Of a stretch of 64,000 nucleotides of DNA, positions 57,255-64,000 are shown piece after piece. A program made the translations under genes and the position numbers. The notes under the pieces were generated by a model. It did not search any database. It saw only the letters and a program-made list of their open reading frames with translations, and was not told the DNA's origin. Where the stretch lies: contig QHUB01000023.1 in NCBI GenBank assembly GCA_003221035.1, forward strand, positions 1 to 64,000, read 5' to 3'. Origin of the DNA: Gemmatimonadota bacterium. GTDB taxonomy: Bacteria > Gemmatimonadota > Gemmatimonadetes > Gemmatimonadales > GWC2-71-9. Within the stretch, counting starts at the first letter, position 1, and each line of letters starts with the position of its first letter.

Positions 57255-58874
57255 ATGATCACCCTCTTTACACTCATCGCGCTCGTCTCCGCTGTCCAGG
57301 ACACCTCGGTCGCCGTCATCCCGCGGCCCGTGCACCTCACGCGCGGGACCGGGGCCTTCCTTATTACGCCGGCGACCGCTGTCGTCACCGATCGCGCGAC
57401 GCGCCAGATCGGGCATCGGCTCGCGGACTGGCTCGAGCCCGCTACGGGCTATCGGCTACCGGTGACCGCCGCGTCGGGTGCCGCGACGCGCACGATTGCG
57501 TTGCGTCTCGATACGACATTGTCGAGGCTGGGCGACGAGGGATACCGGCTCACCGTGACCGGTACCCGCATCACGATCCGCGCGCCGCATCCGGCGGGAG
57601 TGTTCTACGGCATCGAAACGCTGCGCCAGCTCCTGCCGCCCGACATCTTCCGCGCCGCGCCGGTGAGTGGGGTGACCTGGACGGTGCCGGTCGTCGAGAT
57701 CGAGGATCAGCCCCGCTTCGCGTGGCGCGGCGCGCATCTCGACGTCTCGCGCTCGTTCATGCCGAAGGAATTCGTCAAGAAATACATCGACCTGCTCGCG
57801 CTCCATAAGCTGAACCGCTTCCACTGGCATCTGACCGACGACCAGGGCTGGCGGATCGAGATCAAGAAATACCCGCTGCTCACCGCGGTAGGCGCGTGGC
57901 GGCGTAATTCACTCATCGGCGTGCAGCACCGCTACGCCGACACGACGCAATGGGTGTTCGACAGTGTGCCGCACGGCGGCTTCTACACGCAGGACGACGT
58001 CAAGGAAATCGTGGCGTACGCGGCGGCGCGCTACATTACGGTCGTTCCGGAAATCGAGATGCCGGGCCACGCGCAGGCGGCCATCGCGGCCTACCCCTGG
58101 CTTGGCAATACCGGCCAGCAGCTCGAGGTCCTGAACCATTGGGGCGTGGACCAGAACATCCTCAATCCATCCGACTCGGCGATCCACTTCATGCAGGACG
58201 TGCTGACCGAAGTGCTGGCACTCTTCCCGAGCCACTGGATCCACACCGGCGGCGACGAGGCGCCGAAAGCACAGTGGCAGGCCAGTCCGGTCGCGCAGGC
58301 ACGCATCCGCGAGCTCGGCCTCCGCGATGAGAACCAGCTGCAGAGCTGGATGACCGCGCAGATGAGCCAGTGGCTCGCGGCGCGGGGTCGCGCATTGATC
58401 GGATGGGACGAGATTCTCGAGGGCGGAACCGAAGGTTTGGCGCCCAACGCGGTCGTGATGTCGTGGCGAGGGATCCAGGGCGGAATCGCGGCGGCGCAGG
58501 CCGGTCACGATGTGGTCATGACGCCGACCTCGAACACCTATTTCGATTATTACCAGTCGCAGGATCAGCAACACGAGCCCCTGGCGATCGGCGGCTTTCT
58601 CCCGCTCGATACCGTGTACGCGTACGAGCCGATTCCGCCCGCGCTCGATTCCGCGCAAGCCAGGCATGTCCTGGGCACGCAGGGACAGATCTGGACGGAA
58701 TACCAGCGCACCCCGAAGAACGTCGAATACATGGTCTTTCCGCGGCTGGCCGCGCTCGCGGAGATCGCGTGGACGCCGCGAGAGTCAAAGGACTTCGCCG
58801 ATTTCAAGGCGCGTTTGGCGCAGCACTTCAACCGGCTGAATGCCTTGGATGTGAACTACAGGCCGTTGAAGTAG
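57255..58874 (+). CDS. Beta-N-acetylhexosaminidase, glycoside hydrolase family 20
   Basis: A 539-residue exported enzyme cleaving terminal GlcNAc/GalNAc residues. It has a signal peptide (1-16), an N-terminal GH20b domain (IPRPVHLTRGTGAFLI) and a catalytic TIM barrel from RFAWRGAHLDVSRSFMP through HWHLTDDQGWRIEIKKYP. The catalytic pair is Asp334-Glu335 in HTGGDEAPK; WDEILEGG follows. The family's usual length and all key motifs are present. It is divergent from the TIM-barrel/GMC operon, and with ChbG and SusC/SusD suggests chitin-type oligomer use. Confidence 0.93.
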   Translation: MITLFTLIALVSAVQDTSVAVIPRPVHLTRGTGAFLITPATAVVTDRATRQIGHRLADWLEPATGYRLPVTAASGAATRTIALRLDTTLSRLGDEGYRLTVTGTRITIRAPHPAGVFYGIETLRQLLPPDIFRAAPVSGVTWTVPVVEIEDQPRFAWRGAHLDVSRSFMPKEFVKKYIDLLALHKLNRFHWHLTDDQGWRIEIKKYPLLTAVGAWRRNSLIGVQHRYADTTQWVFDSVPHGGFYTQDDVKEIVAYAAARYITVVPEIEMPGHAQAAIAAYPWLGNTGQQLEVLNHWGVDQNILNPSDSAIHFMQDVLTEVLALFPSHWIHTGGDEAPKAQWQASPVAQARIRELGLRDENQLQSWMTAQMSQWLAARGRALIGWDEILEGGTEGLAPNAVVMSWRGIQGGIAAAQAGHDVVMTPTSNTYFDYYQSQDQQHEPLAIGGFLPLDTVYAYEPIPPALDSAQARHVLGTQGQIWTEYQRTPKNVEYMVFPRLAALAEIAWTPRESKDFADFKARLAQHFNRLNALDVNYRPLK

Positions 58875-58879
58875 GGCCC

Positions 58880-59830
58880 TCACTGCCGGGTAAAGACGCG
58901 CACGTAGTCCACCAGCATGGTTGCCGGGAAAATCGCGTCCGACGTGGGATCGTGATCGAAGTTGCCGCCGACCGCGAGATTGAGAATCGCGTAAAACGGC
59001 TGGTCGAACACCCATGGCCCGCGCTGGCTCACGATCGCACGCGTCACCACGTAGTGCTGAACGCTGTCGACAAAGAAGCGGATGGACTGGGAATCCCATT
59101 CGACCGCGTACACATGAAATTGCGTCGTCGGGCCCGTACCGTGGACGTTGACGAACGGTGTGTTGCCGGAGTATCCCGGGCCATGCACAGCCGAGCTCGT
59201 GGCGGTGGGCTGGCTGCCCTTGTTCTCCATGATGTCCATCTCGCCACACGTGGGCCAGCCCACAGTGCCGATGTTGTCGCCGAGCAGCCAGAATGCCGGC
59301 CAGAGTCCCTGTCCCGCCGCCAGTTGGATCCGCGCTTCGACCCTGCCCGGCGCGACGGGCATTTTGCCGCGCGTCGTGATCTTGGCTGAGCGGTAGCGGC
59401 ATATGCCGTAATAACAGTGGAGCGCCGTGTCGGTCGAGACGCGCGCGACGATCTGCAGTTGGCCCTGCCCGTTCAGCCGGATGTTCGCGCTGTCGGAGCT
59501 GTAATACTCCTTCTCGTTATTGCCCCAGCCACACACGTTTGGACAGCCATCGCCCACGTCGAATCCCCACTTTGTCGTGTCGACACTGCTGCCGGCGGGA
59601 CCATCGAACTCGTCGCTCCAGATCTGCACCCACACTGGCGGCGGTGGAGGGGGCGGCGGCGGCGGTGGTGGCGGAGGGGGCGCAACCGTTCCGTTCGCCG
59701 CGCACGCAACTGCTCCCGCGGCGGCGGCGATCAGAACGAAGTGTCTAGCGACTCGCGCAGAGCGCCACGGCCGACAAAATGGCGCAGGCACCTGCAAGCA
59801 ACGAAAAGAAGAAGCGCCGTTGGTATTCAC
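58880..59830 (-). CDS. GH16-family glucanase-like lipoprotein with polyproline linker
   Basis: A 316-residue exported beta-jelly-roll glycosidase. The catalytic motif is GEMDIMEN (Glu-x-Asp-x-x-Glu), with WPAFWLLGDN and YAVEWDSQSIRFFVD typical of GH16 laminarinases. A run of 15 prolines links the lipobox-like AGAVACAANG to the domain. GTG 59830 is the only conventional start before the signal; it leaves about 30 residues ahead of the hydrophobic core and overlaps the upstream membrane-protein gene by 86 bp, so the start is uncertain. Likely a beta-1,3-glucanase or agarase-like enzyme. Confidence 0.87.
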   Translation of the reverse strand: MNTNGASSFRCLQVPAPFCRPWRSARVARHFVLIAAAAGAVACAANGTVAPPPPPPPPPPPPPPPVWVQIWSDEFDGPAGSSVDTTKWGFDVGDGCPNVCGWGNNEKEYYSSDSANIRLNGQGQLQIVARVSTDTALHCYYGICRYRSAKITTRGKMPVAPGRVEARIQLAAGQGLWPAFWLLGDNIGTVGWPTCGEMDIMENKGSQPTATSSAVHGPGYSGNTPFVNVHGTGPTTQFHVYAVEWDSQSIRFFVDSVQHYVVTRAIVSQRGPWVFDQPFYAILNLAVGGNFDHDPTSDAIFPATMLVDYVRVFTRQ

Positions 59831-60008
59831 GGCCGGTGGTTGTGAGATCGGCGCTGCTGAGCGGCACCGGCTCCCACCAGACGAGGGGCGTACGGCGCTC
59901 GTACCGCATCTGAATCAGACACCACGCCGCGTAGATCCAGGCAGTCGCGGTGGTGAGCAGCAGCGCGTAATCGACGGGCGAGGCGGCTTCGCAATTCCAA
60001 AAGAACAT
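59745..60008 (-). CDS. Small two-helix membrane protein, hypothetical
   Basis: ATG 60008 opens an 87-residue frame with two hydrophobic helices (DYALLLTTATAWIYAAWCLI and FFFSLLAGACAILSAVAL) separated by a polar loop (RYERRTPLVWWEP). The hydrophobic pattern looks real, but no family is recognised. It overlaps the 5' end of the GH16 gene in another frame, so one of the two starts may be wrong. Confidence 0.4.
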   Translation of the reverse strand: MFFWNCEAASPVDYALLLTTATAWIYAAWCLIQMRYERRTPLVWWEPVPLSSADLTTTGREYQRRFFFSLLAGACAILSAVALCASR

Positions 60009-60052
60009 GGTCCCAAAATACAGCCTGACCGGTCTCCGCCCAACCCCGCCGT

Positions 60053-60781
60053 CTAGAGACCGGCGGCATGACGCCATTGCTCCGCGATCACCGCGTGACC
60101 GGCCGGCGTCGGGTGCACGCCGTCCGCGGCCCAATACGCGGGCGGTGCCGCATGGACATGCTGATCGAACACCTTCTGGAGCGGCACGAACGTGGCCTTC
60201 GCGGCCTTCGCGACGCGCGCGGCAGCCGCGCGCCGCTCGTCGAACTCCGGAAACCAGCGCGCGTCCACCGCGCCCGTGCGCAGCACAAACGGCTCGAGCA
60301 CGATGACCTTCGCCTGCGGCAGCGCGCGCCGCGTCTGGTCGAGCAGCGCCGCGTATTGCCGCTCGTAATCCTGCACGGTCCCGTTGTAGCGGCCGTCCAA
60401 CTTGTGCCAGATGTCGTTCACGCCGATCAGAATACTGAGCACGTCCGGCTTCAGCTCGATGGTGTCCGTCACCCAGCGTTCCTGCAGATCGGGGACCGTG
60501 TTGCCGCTGACGCCACGATTGTAGAACTGCAGGCCCTCCGCCGGCCGCGCCGCAAGCACCGCTGACGCCACGAGCAGGGGGTACCCGTTGCCGAGGGCGC
60601 CGGCAGCGTTGGCATTGTGGGAGTCACGATTGCGGCCCGCGTCGGTAATTGAATCACCCTGAAATACCACGACTCGGCCCTTCTGGGCCGATCCGTGTGG
60701 CGGCTCGGTGACGACCGCGATGGGGAGCCGTGTCGCTCCGGCTGCGGCGGCCGTCGCCGCGATGAATTCACGCCGATTCAT
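60053..60781 (-). CDS. SGNH/GDSL-type hydrolase, Tat-exported
   Basis: A 242-residue esterase with a twin-arginine signal (MNRREFIAATAAAAGA). Block I is VVFQGDSITDAGRN (Ser nucleophile), block II RGVSGNTV, block III IGVNDIWHKL and block V DGVHPTPAGH (Asp/His). Such enzymes deacetylate or de-esterify polysaccharides, which suits the neighbouring glycosidases. ATG 60781 overlaps the permease stop (ATGA). Confidence 0.9.
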   Translation of the reverse strand: MNRREFIAATAAAAGATRLPIAVVTEPPHGSAQKGRVVVFQGDSITDAGRNRDSHNANAAGALGNGYPLLVASAVLAARPAEGLQFYNRGVSGNTVPDLQERWVTDTIELKPDVLSILIGVNDIWHKLDGRYNGTVQDYERQYAALLDQTRRALPQAKVIVLEPFVLRTGAVDARWFPEFDERRAAAARVAKAAKATFVPLQKVFDQHVHAAPPAYWAADGVHPTPAGHAVIAEQWRHAAGL

Positions 60782-62139
60782 GTTTTGCGAAAAGGCCATG
60801 TGCCTTCCTTCCAGGACCAGAGGGCGAAGCAAACCAGGCCCAGCAACAGTGCGCCCACCGCATAGACAATGACTTCCCCCGCCGTCGCAAAAATGAAGAT
60901 CCAGCCGAGGAGCGCAATCACGCTCGGCAGCGGATAGAGCCACATTCGATAGGGCCGCGCAAGATTCGGCTCGCGCCGCCTGAGCAGCGTGACCGCGCCG
61001 ATTTGCCCAATAAACTGCACCAGGACGCGCATCGTGACGAGCGCAAAGATCACGACATCCAGTGAGAAGAAACCCGCGAAAATGGAAAGCACGCCCAGGG
61101 CGACGAGCGAGACATACGGGAAGCCCTGGGACGGATGCACTCGCGCAAAAATCCGGAAGAAATAGCCGTCCCGCGCCGCGGCATAGGGAACGCGCGAGTA
61201 TCCCAGTAACAGCGCGAACACGGATCCAAACGCCGTCCATAGGATCATGACCGTGAAGATGAGCGCGATCGTCGATCCGAAGATCCGTTCCATGAAAATC
61301 GAGACCACGAAGTTCGCCTGGGCGTGCGCGTCGGCGGGAACGAACTCGCGCCAGGGCACAACGCCGATGATCGAAAAGTTGATCGCGATGTAGATCAACG
61401 CGACGGAGACGGTGCTGAGCAGGATCGAGCGCGGAATCACGCGACCGGGGTTTTGGACCTCGTCGCCGATGTAGCAGACGTCGTAGTAGCCGAGATAGTC
61501 GTACACGCCGATGGCCGACGCCGCGCCGAGCCCGAACAGAAACCGCTGCGAAAAGTGGAACGCACCCGGCGGAAAATCGAAGGCGACCTTCGAATCGAAA
61601 TGCGAGACCCCCGTCAGGATCACCACGATGACCGTCACGATCGTGCCGACCCACAGCGTCACGGTGATGGCGGCGATAGACGTAATGCGGCGGTACAGCA
61701 GGACGATGTTCAGCACCCCGACGCCCGCAATCACCAGCATCCCCTCCCACGTCGTGATGCCTTTCCAGATGTAGCCGAGGTACTTGGCGAAGCCGATGTA
61801 GCCGGACGCGATCTCCAGCGGCCCGCTGAACACGAACTGCCATACAAAGAGGAAGGCCATCAGCCTGCCGAAGGTGTTGGCACCATAGCCCCGGCGCAGA
61901 TAGCCGAACGATCCACCCGAACCCGGCATGGCCGCGCCGAGCTCGCTCCACACCATGCCGTCGCACACCACGATGACGAGTGCGATCGCCCAACCCAGCA
62001 TGGCCTGCGGACCGCCGAGCGCGGACATGAGCAGCGGGATCGTGATGAACGGCCCGATCCCCATCATGTTGGTCATGTTGAGCGCCGTGGCGTGCAGCAG
62101 GCCGAAGCGGCGGGTCAGACCGGCGGGCGTCGGGTCTAC
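60778..62139 (-). CDS. APC-family amino-acid permease
   Basis: A 453-residue transporter with about 12 transmembrane helices; TM1 starts ALNMTNMMGIGPFITIPLLM and SELGAAMPGSGGSFGYLRRG is the conserved TM2-TM3 region. The start is odd: homologues begin near DPTPAGLTRRFGLL, but no ATG, GTG or TTG precedes it. The codon in that place is GTA (62137-62139), four bases after a perfect GGAGG (62144-62148). The coordinates use this GTA; the first ATG would remove part of helix 1. Substrate unknown. Confidence 0.82.
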   Translation of the reverse strand, partial: VDPTPAGLTRRFGLLHATALNMTNMMGIGPFITIPLLMSALGGPQAMLGWAIALVIVVCDGMVWSELGAAMPGSGGSFGYLRRGYGANTFGRLMAFLFVWQFVFSGPLEIASGYIGFAKYLGYIWKGITTWEGMLVIAGVGVLNIVLLYRRITSIAAITVTLWVGTIVTVIVVILTGVSHFDSKVAFDFPPGAFHFSQRFLFGLGAASAIGVYDYLGYYDVCYIGDEVQNPGRVIPRSILLSTVSVALIYIAINFSIIGVVPWREFVPADAHAQANFVVSIFMERIFGSTIALIFTVMILWTAFGSVFALLLGYSRVPYAAARDGYFFRIFARVHPSQGFPYVSLVALGVLSIFAGFFSLDVVIFALVTMRVLVQFIGQIGAVTLLRRREPNLARPYRMWLYPLPSVIALLGWIFIFATAGEVIVYAVGALLLGLVCFALWSWKEGTWPFRKT

Positions 62140-62741
62140 GGTTCCTCCCCGCGGCGGCGGGCGAGCCGCAGCTCGAGATGGCGGCGCACGTCCGGCCACT
62201 CGGCGGCGAGAATGCTGTACATCACCGTGTCGCGCGGGGTGCCGTCGCGCCGAATCCCGAAATGCCGGATGACGCCGTCCTTCTTGGCGCCGAGCGCTTC
62301 GATCGCGCGTTGCGAGCGGAAATTGAAGTTGTCGGTCCGGAGTCCGACGACCTTGCAGCCGAGTGTATCGAAGGCGTGACCGAGCAACAGGAGTTTGCAG
62401 GTGGTGTTGACGTGTGTGCGCTGGCGGCTGCCGGCGTACCAGGTGTAGCCGATCTCGACGCGATCGATCGCGCCCTGGATGTCGTGATACCGCGTCGATC
62501 CGACAATCGTACCGCTGGACAGCTCGCGCACGACCCAGGGCAGCATGAGGCCGTCGCGCTGCCCCTTCAGCGCGTCGGCGATATACGCGCGGACGCCGTC
62601 GGGAGGTGGAACGACCGTGTACCAGAGCTCCCACAGGCGGCCGTCACCGACGGCGGCCGCGAGCGCGTCACTGTGGGATTCGGTGAGTGGCTCGAGCCGG
62701 ATGCCGCGACCCTCGAGCACGATCGGCTGAGGCTGGATCAC
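62136..62741 (-). CDS. GNAT-family N-acetyltransferase (RimJ/RimL-like)
   Basis: A 201-residue acetyltransferase: VLEGRGIRLEPLTESHSDAL at the start, TIVGSTRYHDIQGAIDRVEIGYTWY in the middle, THVNTTCKLLLLGHAFDTLG as the CoA-binding helix and IEALGAKKDGVIRHF at the end. It resembles proteins modifying amino-acid amines or acting on protein N-termini. GTG 62741 is preferred to 62786. Its TAG overlaps the odd permease start. Confidence 0.88.
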   Translation of the reverse strand: MIQPQPIVLEGRGIRLEPLTESHSDALAAAVGDGRLWELWYTVVPPPDGVRAYIADALKGQRDGLMLPWVVRELSSGTIVGSTRYHDIQGAIDRVEIGYTWYAGSRQRTHVNTTCKLLLLGHAFDTLGCKVVGLRTDNFNFRSQRAIEALGAKKDGVIRHFGIRRDGTPRDTVMYSILAAEWPDVRRHLELRLARRRGEEP

Positions 62742-62763
62742 GGCACAGAAGCTACAGCGATCC

Positions 62764-63186
62764 CTAGTCCGGGGCTGCGGCCACATAATCCTGCGCCGCG
62801 ACGATCTGCCACTTCGCCCCGCGCTTCACCCAGGTATCCGTGAATCGATAGCGATGCGTGAACGCGCCATCGGCGCCGCGTCCATCCACGACGAGCCAGC
62901 CCGTCACGACCGCGGTCGTGGCTCCATACCGATGCACCAGCATCTCTTCATTGTGTGCCGCGACGACGGTGTCCGGTCCGGCGACCACCGATCTGATGAC
63001 CGCCGCGCGATCCATGGTCTGATCGTTTTCGGTGTAGACAAACCCGTCCGCGAGGAGCCGCTCGAAGGTCGCGGAGTCACGCTTCACGAGCGCGCTCGCC
63101 CAATCATCTTCGAGCTTCAGCACCGCCTTCGTGTCGGGATCCTGCGGGTTCAGCGCCAGGAGCATCGCCAGCAGTAACAGCGTCAT
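62764..63186 (-). CDS. DUF4440/SnoaL-like (NTF2-fold) secreted protein
   Basis: A 140-residue protein with a signal peptide (LLLLAMLLALNPQ). The mature part has the DUF4440 pattern VLKLEDDWASALVKRDSATFERLLADGFVYTE and WLVVDGRGADGAF-HRYRFTDTWVKRGAKWQIVAAQD. The NTF2 cone-like fold binds or converts small molecules; specific role unknown. It starts 3 bp after the YjbQ gene, likely co-transcribed. Confidence 0.85.
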   Translation of the reverse strand: MTLLLLAMLLALNPQDPDTKAVLKLEDDWASALVKRDSATFERLLADGFVYTENDQTMDRAAVIRSVVAGPDTVVAAHNEEMLVHRYGATTAVVTGWLVVDGRGADGAFTHRYRFTDTWVKRGAKWQIVAAQDYVAAAPD

Positions 63187-63189
63187 GGG

Positions 63190-63609
63190 TCACTCCCCCA
63201 GAACCTTGATGATCACCCGTTTCTTCCGCTGCCCGTCCCACTCGCCATAAAACACCCGCTGCCACGGTCCAAAGTCCAGCTTTCCCGCGGTGATGGGAAC
63301 GATCACTTCATGGCCGATCGTCAGACTGCGCAGATGCGCCGCCGCATTGTCCTCGCCCGTTTCGTTATGGCGATAGCGCGGAGGATCCCACGGCGCGATC
63401 GTCCCCTCGAGCCACTTCAAGATGTCGTCCCAGAGTCCCGATTCGTGATCGTTCACGAAGACCGATGCGGAGATGTGCATCGCGCTGACCAGGACAAAAC
63501 CCTCCCGCACCTCGCTCTTCTCGACGACCTCCACAACCTCGTCTGTAACATCAATGATCTCCTGACGCCGCTTCGTGTTGAACCAGAGGTACTGAGTGTG
63601 GGATTTCAC
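63190..63609 (-). CDS. YjbQ/UPF0047 family protein (secondary thiamine-phosphate synthase)
   Basis: A 139-residue cytosolic protein with the family signature [33 protein letters not shown] and, at the end, [19 protein letters not shown]. Some members show weak thiamine-phosphate synthase activity, but the main role is unclear. Length and motifs match well. It is first of a short minus-strand group with the DUF4440 gene. Confidence 0.92.
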   Translation of the reverse strand: MKSHTQYLWFNTKRRQEIIDVTDEVVEVVEKSEVREGFVLVSAMHISASVFVNDHESGLWDDILKWLEGTIAPWDPPRYRHNETGEDNAAAHLRSLTIGHEVIVPITAGKLDFGPWQRVFYGEWDGQRKKRVIIKVLGE

Positions 63610-63612
63610 GAA

Positions 63613-63710
63613 ATCTCCTGAATTCGAAATGCGAAATGTGGAATCTCACGGCGAGTTCGAACTGTCACAATCATTTCGCATTGCGAATTCCACATTCCGC
63701 ATTGGGTTAC
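63613..63710. repeat. Intergenic imperfect inverted repeat
   Basis: Related, AT-richer arms (GAAATGCGAAATGTGGAAT near 63621 and its imperfect complement around ATTCCACATTCCGCATT near 63690) face each other in the 149-bp gap. The base composition differs from the GC-rich surroundings. It may be a mobile mini-element or a terminator region between divergent genes. Confidence 0.5.
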
Positions 63711-63758
63711 CGTGTCGGTTTGTCACATCCGAGACCGGTCCCTAGATTGGCGCCAAAT

Positions 63759-64000
63759 ATGGCGCTTCCGTTCAGACGCCGGATCTTCCTCATCCTCGTC
63801 GTCATGACTGTCGTGCCGACGGTGCTCGCAGTCGCCGGCTGGGTGCTGTCGGTCAGGCGTCTGCTTCCCGCCGCTGGCGCGCGCGCCTCCACCGAGCGTG
63901 TCGCCGCTACCGCGCGCGCGTTGCTCGAAGGCGTCGATACCCTGCATCTCACGGTCGGCGAGCGGGCGCTGCTGCGCCGGCACCTCGCCGAAGTTTCGGC
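63759..64000 (+). CDS. N-terminus of a probable sensor histidine kinase (partial)
   Basis: ATG 63759 opens a frame that runs to the window end (80 codons, no stop). It begins with a basic cap and membrane helix (FRRRIFLILVVMTVVPTVLA, AVAGWVLS), then an amphipathic segment with STERVAATARALLEGVD and LTVGERALLRRHLAEV. A short cytosolic N-terminus, one TM helix and a periplasmic helical region are usual for sensor kinases, but the diagnostic H and N boxes lie beyond the edge. Confidence 0.5.
   Translation, partial: MALPFRRRIFLILVVMTVVPTVLAVAGWVLSVRRLLPAAGARASTERVAATARALLEGVDTLHLTVGERALLRRHLAEVS

Noticed and set aside
59640-59690. Polyproline run as a sequencing error
   Set aside because: The frame is intact on both sides and proline linkers after lipoboxes are common; only the exact length is doubtful.
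1-64000. tRNA, rRNA, CRISPR array, prophage or insertion sequence
   Set aside because: No cloverleaf, spaced direct-repeat array, integrase, transposase or phage structural gene was seen on either strand.

Overview
The window looks like a chromosomal segment of a high-G+C, Gram-negative soil-type bacterium. It carries SusC/SusD outer-membrane nutrient receptors, several outer-membrane beta-barrels, lipoproteins, many twin-arginine signals and CRTAC1/ASPIC-UnbV beta-propeller proteins. The mix fits Gemmatimonadota best (inference from gene content; no rRNA gene is present to confirm it). Genes are tightly packed, often with ATGA/GTGA start-stop overlaps. I see no tRNA or rRNA gene, CRISPR array, phage or insertion sequence.

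Layout. 1-5.8 kb: an RlmI-type rRNA methyltransferase, an alpha/beta hydrolase flanked by two copies of one palindromic repeat, an SdpR/SdpI-like repressor-immunity pair divergent from a cation-efflux transporter, a methyltransferase-like protein and small hypotheticals. 5.9-15.4 kb (+): Cys-type formate dehydrogenase, SDR, the threonine-to-glycine pair tdh-kbl coupled to a secreted M14 peptidase, and a beta-barrel. 15.4-28.5 kb (-): M19 dipeptidase, AAG glycosylase, an NYN-LOTUS protein with an RGG-rich tail, a probable 6S RNA, DinB, DUF1801, quinoprotein dehydrogenase, Gfo/Idh/MocA oxidoreductase, GH130-like protein, aquaporin and membrane proteins. 29.4-35.7 kb (+): CRTAC1 protein, PIG-L deacetylase, TIM-barrel isomerase, Tat protein and a two-gene amino-acid ABC transporter with fused binding protein and permease. 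35.7-46 kb: phosphatase, YdjM-like protein, DUF3574 lipoprotein, VOC protein, beta-barrel, and an UnbV-UnbU-DinB operon divergent from a large CRTAC1 lipoprotein. 46-62 kb: a sugar-use region with SusD, SusC, ChbG-like deacetylase, LuxR-type HTH protein, gluconate-dehydrogenase-type flavoprotein and small subunit, TIM-barrel isomerase, GH20 hexosaminidase, GH16 glucanase, SGNH hydrolase and APC permease. This suggests import and breakdown of amino-sugar or beta-glucan polymers. 62-64 kb: GNAT, DUF4440, YjbQ, and the start of a probable sensor kinase cut by the window edge.

The most interesting item is a small membrane protein at 28185-28532 (-). Its frame is interrupted by one UGA followed by another 52 coding-like codons with a second membrane helix. 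A hairpin just after the UGA has GGU in its loop at the same distance as the E. coli fdhF SECIS. I propose a selenoprotein in which Sec replaces a conserved Cys.

A second theme is short palindromes and short tandem repeats found at gene junctions and also in frame inside genes (formate dehydrogenase, both UnbV-type genes of the 41-46 kb region, the ABC linker, a 4x heptanucleotide in the quinoprotein gene). They seem to be tolerated in linkers and signal-peptide-proximal regions.
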